A stretch of DNA of 64,000 nucleotides from Alopecurus myosuroides (Eukaryota > Streptophyta > Magnoliopsida > Poales > Poaceae). Location of the stretch: positions 239,182,187-239,246,186 of the forward strand of contig CM054058.1 of assembly GCA_028641055.1 (NCBI GenBank), in the 5' to 3' direction. Position numbers and translations under genes: made by a program. The notes beneath the pieces were generated by a model. That model worked only from the letters and a program-made list of their open reading frames with translations. It searched no databases and was not told the origin of the DNA. Every line of letters starts with the position of its first letter. Within the stretch, counting starts at the first letter, position 1. Below are positions 34,627 through 44,669 of the stretch, one piece after another.

Positions 34627-36829
34627 CAAGACGATGAACGTGATTCCATGAGTGAAGGCGAATACTATGCCTTGCATCAAGTTTCTCTCAACTCCTTGGA
34701 CGGGCCCAATGATGATGAAGAAAGTGTCTATTGCGATGAGGAAAAGAATCCATCGCTAGTGGTGACAAGAGTCCTTACTACTTCTCCTCAAGATGAGCAT
34801 GATCAACGGTGCAATCTCTTCCAAACTAGAGCCGGTATCAATGGCAAATCAATCAAGGTCATCATCGATGGTGGAAGTTGCCACAACTTAGCTAGCAAAG
34901 AGCTTTGAGACAAAATCCAATTGACTTACAAGCAACATCCTCATCCATACCATGTCCAATGGCTTAGTGACTCCCGAACCTTCAATATTCAACATATGGT
35001 TTCCGCGCAATTAAAGATTGGTCCCTATGAAGACACAGTGGAGTGTGACGTTGTTCCTATGACCGTGTGTCATCTTCTACTTGGACGACCTTGGCAATAT
35101 GACAAGAGTGCTATTCATGATGGGCGTACCAATCACTATAGCTTCAAGTGGAATAACAAGACATTTGTGCTTCGTCCCATGTTCCTAGCCAAGTGATCGC
35201 CGAAAACGCCAAGACTCTTGCACGTAAACAAGAAGAACTCAAGTCTCGTGAGATGAGTGGTGAGAGAGTGATCCACCAAAAAGAGAGTGAGAGCCAGAAG
35301 ACAAATATGAGTGGAAAAACTTCGAGTGTTCCCAAAGGCCTTGCCTTACTTGCCACCAAAAGGGAGATGCGAGAGTTACGAGATGACCCAACCATTCTCC
35401 ACTTTGTCCTAGTGTGCAAAGGGGAAGCACTTGAAACTAACGACATGAAATTTTTTCCTCCATCTTTGTTGCCTTTGTTGCAGGAATTTGAAGACGTCTT
35501 TCCCGATGATCTCCCTCCGGGCCTTCCTCCTCTACGAGGAATCGAGCACCGCATTGACCTCATCCCGGGAGCGCCCCTCCCCAACCGCGCTCCTTACCAC
35601 ACCAACCCCGAAGAGACTAAGGAGATTGAGCGCCAAATTCAAGAACTACTCGACAAAGGTTTTATCCGCAAATCTCTTAGCCCTTGTACCGTGCAGGTTA
35701 TCCTTGTTCCAAAGCAAGATTCTACTACCTGCATGTGTATGGATTGCCGACCTATCAATGCTATCACCGTTAGATATAGACATCCCATTCCTAGGCTCGA
35801 TGACATGCTTGATGAATTGAGTGGTGCTACTATCTTTTCCAAAATTGATCTTAAAAGTGGTTACCATCAAATTCGCATGAGTATAGGTGATGAATGGAAA
35901 ATGGCTTTCAAAACAAAACTTGGTTTGTATGAATGGCTTCTCATGCCCTTTGGTCTTTCGAATGCCCCATCTACCATCATGAGCCTCATGAATGAAGTTT
36001 TGCGTCCTTTCATTGGCAAATTTTGTGGTTTACTTCGACGACATTCTCATTTATAGCAAGTCTTTGGAAGATCATCTTGATCATGTTTCACAAGTATTGT
36101 TGTCTCTTCGCAAAGCAAAACTTTTTGTCAATCTTTCCAAATGCAGTTTTTGCACCAATAAGCTTGTTTTCTTGGGATTTGTGATCTCTTCCAATGGTAT
36201 TGAAGTCGACAACAAGAAAGTCGAGGCAATTAGGAATTGGCCTCCCCCTACTTCCGTGGGTGAGATAAGGCGCTTTCATGGCCTTGCCGATTTCTATCGC
36301 CGCTTTGTCAAAGATTTTTCAACAATTGCTTGCCCTTTGAATGAACTTACCAAAAAGAATGTACCTTTTGTTTGGGGCAACACGCAACAAAAAACTTTTG
36401 ACACACTTAAGAAATGTTTGACCGAAGCTCCTTTGCTTGTCTTGCCTGATTTTGAGAAAACTCTTGAGATTGAGTGTGATGCTAGTGGTATAGGAATTGG
36501 TGGCATTCTCATGCAAAATGGACGTTCCGCTGCTTATCATAGTGAAAAACTAGATGGCATTAAACTCAATTAACCAATTTATGATAAGGAACTATTTGCT
36601 TTGGTTAGAGTGTTAGAAGTTTGGCAACACTACCTTTGGCCTAAAGAATTCGTCATTCATTCCGATCACGAATAATTGAAGTACTTGAAAAGTCAAGCTA
36701 ATTTGAACAAAAGGCATGCTAAATGGGTAGAATTCATTGAATCTTTTCCTTATGTCATTAAGTACAAGAAAGGTAAAGAAAATGTTGTAGCAGATGCTTT
36801 GTCTAGAAAGGAGTGCCTTCTTACACGTC

Positions 36830-38169
36830 TTGACTGTTGGGAATATGCCCTAGAGGCAATCATGTATGATGTAATTCCCACTGTATTCATAAAGTTATTA
36901 AGTTGTCCTTGTTTTGAACATCTGATATATATCATTGAATATGTGATTCGATTGTGGAACTATATATTCATGTTGTTCATACTAGATTGTCCTTGGTCAT
37001 TTAGGTTGTGCTGGACACACACCCTAGACTAATGTGAGTGTTGGCTGATGACACGGTTCCACTTGTCATGGGCATGGTGATGCCATTCCAACGTTCACGG
37101 ACTTGGCTAAAGAGTTTAGCAAGTCGGACTGACCCACATTGAGATGCAACGATCAAGTCGTCATTTGCATGTCTCAATCAATGTAATCCTTAGACCTGAG
37201 GTTATCGCACAATCCGAGTTGTGGATCACCGACTTAGGTTCTGTCAAACGTTGTTCTGTGACAAGGCAACTATAAAGGCAGAGTTCGGGTCGAATGAGAA
37301 GCAAGCTGCGTGGTGTGGATAATCAAGATGGGATTTTGCCCCTCCGAATGGAGAGATATTCTCTGGGCCCTCTCGAGTGATATGATTCAGGAAGCATGGC
37401 CATGCGCAACTCAGTTAAGTGTTAACTGTGTCTGTTGACTAAGAGTTAGTCAGGTGAATCACATATCACGGATCGAGAAGAGAGTTGAGCTATTTAAGGG
37501 ATGACGATAAATCGCCTATAGCTCGACAAGGTATATCGTGAGGCAAAAAGGACTAAGATGAATATCACATTGAAAGGTATGTCGTCATGACTCAATGGTA
37601 CTTGGGAGTCGGCACGTTCTGCTAGGAGCCGCTACCGATTGATCGATTGAGAGTAGGACTCCAATCGTGTCCAAGTCGCCATGAGCCTGCAGGGTCGCAC
37701 ACTTAAGAGCGGGAGCAAGTATTGGTTGGGTTGGACCCGAACCGGAAATGGACTGAGTTAGTGAGTCGGACTCACAGAGGAAATGGGCCACAAGTGTTGT
37801 GCAGCCCATTACCATACGCTATATAAAGAGGGGCGCAGGTTGCCCAGCGGGCACGTTAGTCCACTCTCCCATGCGTTGGGAACCCTAGCCCCACTCAGTC
37901 CAGCCGTCGCACCAGACATAGCAGTCTGCCGTCGGAGCTCCTCCTCGTACGTGTGGATACCGGCAGAGGTGCTGTACGTTCAGCACTTCGACGTTCGAGG
38001 GATTAGATCGGCCGGACCGGATCGTGGGACTGCACTGCCCCGACGCGCTTCACCGATAATCCGCAACCGCGCGTCTAGTGGTAATCATCGTGGCCTTCTA
38101 CCTCGGCTAGATCTTGGAAGTATCGTGTAGGAAAAGTTTTTGTTTATCTCTACGGGTTCCAACATTGAC
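36830..38169. mobile_element. Copia-type solo LTR C1 (36835-38164) with TTGAC duplication
   Basis: The LTR begins TGTTGGGAATATGCCCTAGA, like BARE/Angela-type copia LTRs, and ends GGTTCCAACA. TTGAC lies on both sides (36830-36834 and 38165-38169). TATATAAAG is at 37820-37828. Removing the LTR and one TTGAC (1335 bp) restores the G reading frame (LLTRLD then INVIGLDEI). The 1330-bp unit has no interior, hence solo. Confidence 0.9.
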
Positions 38170-38771
38170 ATCAATGTGATTGGTTTGGATGAGATCAAAG
38201 ACTTATATGCATCCGATGTTTTCTTTGGTCCTATCTTTGAGAAATGCTTGCCTAACCGGGGTTTTTAGGACTACTATCTTCACAAAGGTTTCTTGTTTAA
38301 GGCTAACAAATTGTGTATTCCGGAGTCCTCTCTTCGCTTGTTGTTATTGAAGGAATCACATGAAGGAGGTCTCATGGGACACTTTGGACGCGACAAGACC
38401 TATGCCATGCTCTCAAACCACTACTATTTTCCCAAGATGAAGCATCAAGTTGAAATACATGTCAAGCGATGTTCTACATGCCTCCGAGCTAAGTCTACTT
38501 CCAACCCCCATGGTCTTTACATGCCATTACCTATTCCACATGCACCTTGGATTGATATTAGCATGGACTTTGTGTTAGGACTCCCACGAACTAAAATCAA
38601 CATGGACTCAATCTTTGTAGTTGTTGATCGTTTCACTAAGATGGCACATTTCATTCCTTGCAACCGAACCGACGATGCTTCACATGTTGCTACCTTGTTT
38701 TTCAGGGAAATTATGCGTCTACATGGTGTGCCCACTTCAATTGTGTCGGATCGGGACGTCAAGTTCACCTC

Positions 38772-39324
38772 ATACGTTTTGTCGGATATATTCCAATTCG
38801 GGGTATATCAGATGGTGTCCTAAAGTGCCACGTTACCAGGGTGGCCTAAATGGTAATGGATTACGGTCCATTAGGCGTCCCAGTAACCTGACGCGCACAA
38901 GCCGGATTCTAGAAGAACCCGGACCACGGCCCACGTGGTACGGCTTGGAGTAGAAGGCGGATTCTTGCCTTCCAAGTTAGAACTTACCGTAGTCTTCTAG
39001 GTTTTCTTTTCTGTAAGCCCTAACCCGGCTATTATATAAAGCCGGACGGGAGATAAGAAAGATTGGACAATAAGATAGAAGTTAACTCGCCGAGAGGTTG
39101 ATCCTTGACGAGTAGCTAAACCTAACTCACATTGTACCTTTTATTCTTCAGGCTTCAGCCTGATTTAGTGAGATTGCAGGAGTAGGAACGCCGCCTAGTT
39201 GCGACGTACCGAACCTGGGTAAAACCCTGGTGTCATTGTTTGTCATACTACCACGTCCCCCCACGTCTCTATCAGTAGTCTCATGGCACCCCCGTCTATG
39301 AATTCTACCACGATGTCTCGACAC
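38772..39324 (+). mobile_element. Unclassified insertion X inside G integrase, LTR-like
   Basis: The integrase frame is lost after DVKFTSY (about 38774) and resumes at [11 protein letters not shown] (about 39322). The roughly 550 bp between are foreign. They include TATATAAA at 39033-39040 and a downstream leader-like sequence ending in AACCTGGGTAAAACC, similar in layout to an LTR. Ends are not clear: TTTTG occurs at both edges (38777-38781 and 39325-39329), but no TG...CA termini fit it. Confidence 0.5.
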
Positions 39325-39985
39325 TTTTGGAGGACGTTGATGGCCAAGCTCGGCGTCAAGCTACTATTCTCCACCGCCTACCACCCACAAACGAATGGAC
39401 AAACCGAGGTCGTCAACCGCACACTATCTTCACTCCTTCGAGCATTGATCAATCCCAACCTAAAGAATTGGGAATAATGCATCCCACATGCCGAGTTCGC
39501 CTACAATCGAGCACTACACCAAGCTACCAAGAGAAGCCCCTTCGAGATCGTCTATGTCTTCAACCCCAACACCGCGCTCGACATACTACCTTTGCCTCTC
39601 CGCGAGCAAACCAACATGGACATTGACAAGTGCACCGACTACATCAATAAGCTACATGATTCCACAAGAGCTACGCTTGAGAAGCATTCCGAGCATCGAG
39701 CCTCCGTCATGAACAAGAACAATAAGCCAATGGTGTTCCAAGAAGGTGACCTCGTTGGGCTACACTTTCGCAAGGACCGTTTTCCCGAAGAGCGCAACTC
39801 CAAGGTCAAGCCAAGAGGCGACGGCCCTTTCAAGATCATCAAGCGCATCAACAACAACGCCTACAAGCTCAACTTACCACAATCCAAGTACTCGTCCACA
39901 ACTCCTTCAATTTCAAGGACATCTCTCCCTTCCATGGATACCCAAGTGATGAAGACGACGGCGAGTCGATGTCGACTCTTTTTCA

Positions 39986-40000
39986 AGGGGGGGGGGGAGA
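39986..40000 (+). other. Polypurine tract of G
   Basis: AAG11AGA precedes the 3' LTR start TGATGCAGCCC. The run of eleven G is also translated as GGGGDD in the pol tail frame. Confidence 0.85.
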
Positions 40001-41071
40001 TGATGCAGCCCACCCAATTCCACCAAGTGCACCGATGATAAGATCACAAGCAAAGCCCATACATGACAAGGTGAACTCGCTCCTCTCGCTCCATACTTTC
40101 GGTGACTTGGAGAATGGTGCGCTACCTCATAATTCAACCCTTTGTGTGATCAGGTTTGAACCCACCACGGAGGTCCCGGAAAGCACCCAAGACAATGCAC
40201 AAGAAGCTACCAAGGAGGGAGGAGAAGACGGCATCAAGAAAGGAGCCACGATAGAGAAGATAGGGGGAAAACAGCCCCCCCGGCCTCAAGACCCGGCCAG
40301 GCCGACCTCCCCCTCTCCAGGCCGGCCAGCATCCCGAAGGCCCCGGCCTCCACCCCGGCTCCAGGCCGGCGCCCCGCTCCTCCACCTCGGCCCCAGGCCG
40401 GCCGCCACGTCAGCCCCAAGCCGGCGCGCCCTGGGGCGACCCCTGCTCCCACCCCGGCCTCAAGGGCCGGCCAGGCCGGCCTCCCAGGCCAGCGTGCCAT
40501 GAAGTGCACGCAAAAGCTCGGATTTCGCCCCCATTTTCACCTACTTTGACCCCCGGCTATATAAGTACCTCCCCGAGCTAGATCTAGGGTTTTAGATTTG
40601 AAATTAGAACATTGAGCTTCACTCTCTTGTATCCCTATTTGAGGAACTACTCCTACGGTGTGTACCTAGGAACGTATCAAGGCTAATCCTACGACTTCAT
40701 CTAGGAACGTATCAAGATTCACCCAACTACTTGTCCTCTCCCCTTGGGTTTCAGTCAAGAGTTGTCCAATCTTCCTCTCGTAAATCCTTGAGGTTCTATT
40801 GGCGTAGTGGACCGGCTACGGGTGTGAAACGGTTTGTATCAAGGTGAATTCAGTTGGATCGATCGTTCCGTAGGCGGACCTTAGGGTTTAGTGGAAGGGA
40901 GGTTTGGGATCCTTCGGTTCTCGCAATTTATCCCCCCCTTTGTGTTTCCCCGCGTTTGCCCACGATTCCCCCTCGTTTCCCCCTCTCGTGTTCTCCGTGT
41001 TCTTCGCGTTCTTCGTTCGTTCTTGTCGATTCGTGAAGATCGGGTCAATCTAGGAGTAACCCTTAATATCA
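40001..41071 (+). repeat. 3' LTR of G
   Basis: The 1071-bp LTR matches 25876-26885. It has TATATAAG at 40558-40565 and ends AATATCA before the CTTAG duplication. The GGCCGG-rich tract (40270-40500) is longer than in the 5' copy. Confidence 0.92.
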
Positions 41072-41076
41072 CTTAG

Positions 41077-41211
41077 GCTTTTCACTCTTCTTGATCACAT
41101 CATATCATCCTCTTCTCTTGACCCTTGAAAACTTCCTTCACACCAAAATTCTCACAATTTTCATTAGCAACGTTAGTGCAATTGAAATAATAAATTCACA
41201 TGGTTCAGTTT
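41077..41211 (-). other. Piece of L interior between G and F
   Basis: These 135 bp lie between the right CTTAG of G and the LTR start of F, and they end with the AGTTT duplication of F (41207-41211). No gene. Confidence 0.8.
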
Positions 41212-44200
41212 TGTAACATCCCAAGTATGAAAACACCCCTAGAATGTTTGTTTCTTGCTTTAATTAAAGTTTTGCATCATGTCATCATGCTCATTGCCTT
41301 GTTTGCATTTGTTTTGCATTGTTATTTCTGTTGTTATGCATCTGTTTCAAATTGCTATCTATTTCAAATTCAAACCAATTTCTAAAGCAATTTGTTCATA
41401 CTTGTTATGTTACAATATTCCAAATAAAAAGTTCAAAAACAACCAGTTGTTTCCAATTAATCCATAAGGTTCAACCATTAAAATTATGGCTTTTAATAAG
41501 TTAATCAATCCAAACTTAATTCAGTTGGTTTTTCAAATTCAAATAAAAAACATTCAAACAGTACCCAATTTCAACTTATGAAAATCAGCAAAATAACCCT
41601 AATCATTTGTTCTATTTAACCAATAGGGTCCACCCTATTAAAAATGTTGCTTTTAATAATAATCAATTAATAAGCAATTCTTTCAAATATTGAATTAAAT
41701 CACAAACAGTAATTTAAATTTGAATTTTTTGCAAAACCAAAGTTAACAGTTGGTTGTGTTTGACCTAAATAGCACACCCAAATTTTTATAAAATTTTTAC
41801 TCACCCAAAACCATTTCTTTTCTTCCATTTCTATATTCTGCAAAAAAAATAAACATAACCAAAAATAGAAAAAAGAAAAACGAGGGGAGAGAGACAGTGG
41901 GCTGTGCCCCGCGAGCCAGCCCACCACTTACCTCTCCGCGCGGCCCGCGTACCGTTTCGCACCTCCTCCTCCTTCGTCTAATCGTACGGCGGCACATCCG
42001 CCGGTGCCACGGCGGCACCGTAGCAGAGCGACGGCCGTCCGCTGCCCTACGCCCCTATAAGAGCAGCCTAGACCCCCTGCGCCTGCCATAGCTACCCCCT
42101 ACCTACCTCGCGCCGCCGCCATTCCCCTCTCCCTCGCCGGATTTCTTCCCTGCAACCCCCTCACCGGAGCGCCGCCCTCTGAACCTACCACGACCACCGC
42201 CGCCATGTACCTCCTCCTCCCTGACTGACAGCTGGAATCGCACCGCCGTGCGTCCCTCTTCCACGACGACACTTCCCCGACGCCATCTGCTGCCCGGATC
42301 GACGCCGCGGTCCTCGACGTCGCCGGCAGCCGCGCTACCTCGGGCCTCTGCAGCGACTACAGCCGCCGGTGAGCATCCGTGCTACTCCTCCTCCCTTTCT
42401 GCTCGCGCAAGCACGCACATCACCACCACACCAGCACGCACACGTACTGCATCGAGCACAACGGCGATCGCCGCCGGCCACCGTCTGTTGCTGTCAAGTT
42501 GCAGAAGCTTTTGGTCGTCAGTTAAATTAAGAAACATGCGCTTAACTGAACCTCAACCACACGGCAGCCCCTTATCTGACAGAAGCGAACGCACCACCGC
42601 AGTGGCAACGCCACAGCGCGCGCACGGGAGAGGCCAGGGTTCGAGCACTGGCTCTCGCACGGGAAAATCCCATCTTTTTGGCGCAGCGCGCTGACAGGGT
42701 GGCCCCCCTGTCAGCCACTGCTGCTGCCACGCCAGCACGCAGGCCACGTTGGCCCCCTGAGGCCCACTGGCAGTGACCCTGGCTAGGTCACTGCGCGGTG
42801 TGGACAAATTTTTCCAGTTTTCTTTTTCTGTTTAAGTCCCCCACAATTACAGAATGGTCCCTAAAACTAAAACCCTAATAACTGTTGTTTTATAAACCCA
42901 AATAAGAAAAATAAAATATGTGCACTGCCCTAAATTAAATTATCTATCTATTTATAGCATTTGTTTTCTGTTTTGAATTTTCCAAATGCATTCCAAATTT
43001 GAATTCAAACAATTCATTTGTAATTTGATAAAATCCATAACTAATTCATACCTAATCCAAATAATGCAAATAAAATATGTTTTCCATGCTATTTCAAACC
43101 ACCTATTCAAATATAAATTTTGTTTCATGGTTTGAATAATTAAAATTGCTTAAATAATTTAAAACTTGTTTAAATCATTTAAATTTGCTAAATTCATAAC
43201 TTGCTCAAATTAAATTATTTTTGAACATGTAAAATATGTTTTCAAACTAGAAAAGTATAAACTTTTCTAATATGAACTTGAATTTATGTTTGGAACAAAT
43301 AAAATTCAAATAATTTTCAAACTTGTTTTAAATTCATTTAAAACTTGTTTAATCTTGTTCAAGTCATAATAAATTCATCCTAACTCCTTTTTCAATATTT
43401 GAAACATGTAATCCAACTAAAATTTTGTATTCTTTTCAAATATGAATTTTGTTATTTATTTTTCACAATTTAAATGGGTGAAAGCAACAACTATTTGTGT
43501 AATTCCTTTAAGGAACCAAAAATTCCCTAACTTAATAAATAAATTTCTAATTTGGTAAACCTTATTTCCAATTGGTTCTACTGTTGTTATTTTGTTGTTT
43601 TCCTCATCCATGCATCATACTAATCCACTTTCACCTGTTGGTTAATTGGAAAACAATTGTTTCAACCAAAATCCATGGGCTTTTCATATGCAACCCAAAA
43701 TTGCATGTGGGTCCATTTAATCATGTTTTGTTTTCCATGTCAACTATTTTATTTTGATGCATCAGTCAAATTGACATGCATCATCCCATGATTGTGCACT
43801 ATGCCATGATATTGATTGTTTATATTTCTGCATTGTTTGTTTGCTTCTTCTCGGATAGACGACGACGTTGAGACAGACGATACTTACGACACCCCTTCTG
43901 AGGATCTAGCTCAGTACCAGGCTGCTGAGTTTGCAGGCAAGTTATCACTCACATGAACCACTGTGTTCCTTTCAACATTGGTTACCGATACTTTCCGTTG
44001 TCTATTTATGCTAGCCATATGTATCGTTGCTTCTGTTACGAACCTATCACCTGAATCCCTTAACCCTGATATTGCCTCACCCCCACTCCTACAACCCCCT
44101 TGTTTGAGCCAGTGTCTTACTAGCATGCTTAGGTTGTTTTGCTCGAGTCTGTTACCCGTTACTTTCTGTTACTATATTCTATTATGTTCTGGGGGCTCGA

Positions 44201-44216
44201 TGTTAATCAATCAACC
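41212..44216 (+). repeat. 5' LTR of F, truncated
   Basis: The LTR begins TGTAACATCCCAAG, has TATAAGAG at 42056-42063 and a GC-rich island at 41890-42790. It matches 49094-52111 with few changes. The last third of the LTR is absent. Confidence 0.9.
42056..42063 (+). promoter_or_regulatory. Predicted TATA box of F 5' LTR
   Basis: TATAAGAG sits after a GC-rich segment; the same box is at 49943-49950 in the 3' LTR. Confidence 0.6.
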
Positions 44217-44669
44217 AGTGGGTCGTCGTCTGCCAGATGCTGGAGGTTACGAGCCGGTCAGAGGTCCACTCCTCAACCTCGGTGCTGGTTACACTGGGAT
44301 TCCACGCTTTGGAGCACAGGGAGTCGACGCTATGTACTTCACCACACCTAGAGTCGCTCTCAGGCCACGTCAGATCTATGTGGATCGTCGTTCTACCTAC
44401 TTTCGTGGGCGTGCTCCTCACCGTACCTCTCGTCGTACTACTCACCGTCGTCCTGCGTGATGAGCATGGGAGTACCGATGTATCCATTCTTAGCTATGTT
44501 TAGTTATCCTTTAGCTTTCGAACCATTTGTGGTGTGTTGGATATTCTGATGTATTTGAACATGTGATGATGCACCTGTTGGTTATCTATTCGTGCGTCGG
44601 AATAATCTATCTTTCAGTTACCAAGTCTATCCTTTTCTGTTGTTGTGCTAAAATGCATGTCTATTCAGG
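44217..44669 (+). other. Leader of F with an open frame and a possible 3' splice site before gag
   Basis: An open frame entering from the LTR ends at 44460 (TGA) and encodes GRRLPDAGGYEPVRGPLL and a basic tail rich in RR and TH. No family is recognised. TCTATTCAG lies immediately before the gag ATG context (44660-44669) and looks like an intron end. The PBS expected between LTR and leader is absent. Confidence 0.5.

Larger units (their letters stand above)
34627..40502 (+). pseudogene. G pol pseudogene (protease, RT, RNase H, integrase, C-terminal tail in LTR)
   Basis: The protease motif IIDGGSCHNLAS is at about 34861-34896 (Asp at 34867-34869). The RT core includes [15 protein letters not shown] and YFDD at 36031-36042, and RNase H includes CDASGIGIGGIL near 36475. 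Integrase has Asp near 38568 ([10 protein letters not shown]), Asp at 38749-38751 and Glu at 39406-39408. Breaks seen: TGA 34906, frameshifts near 35180, 36024 and 39893, TAA 36571, TAA 36673, TAG 38266, TAA 39475, plus C1 and X. The last frame runs through the G11 polypurine tract into the LTR, with MIRSQAKPIHDKVNSLL near 40040-40090. Nothing functional can be made from this copy. Confidence 0.88.
25876..41071 (+). mobile_element. CRM-like Ty3/gypsy chromovirus G, decayed, with three nested insertions
   Basis: G has a 5' LTR (25876-26885), an iMet-type PBS, gag, protease, RT, RNase H, integrase, a PPT, a 3' LTR (40001-41071), and CTTAG on both sides (25871-25875 and 41072-41076). Nested in it are E (26889-31731), C1 (36835-38164) and X (about 38772-39324). 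The pol frame continues through the PPT into the 3' LTR, a known trait of the CRM clade, which target centromeres in grasses; clade assignment rests on this and on RT similarity. Numerous stops and frameshifts make it dead. Confidence 0.88.

Noticed and set aside
37000..38130. Host gene fragment between RNase H and integrase of G
   Set aside because: The whole interval is a copia-type solo LTR with TTGAC on both sides and TG...CA ends.
42248..42694. 148-aa ORF beginning at 42248 as a stand-alone gene
   Set aside because: The start would be GTG and most of it lies beyond the likely splice donor after 42368-42371. It is considered only as the first exon of the spliced candidate.
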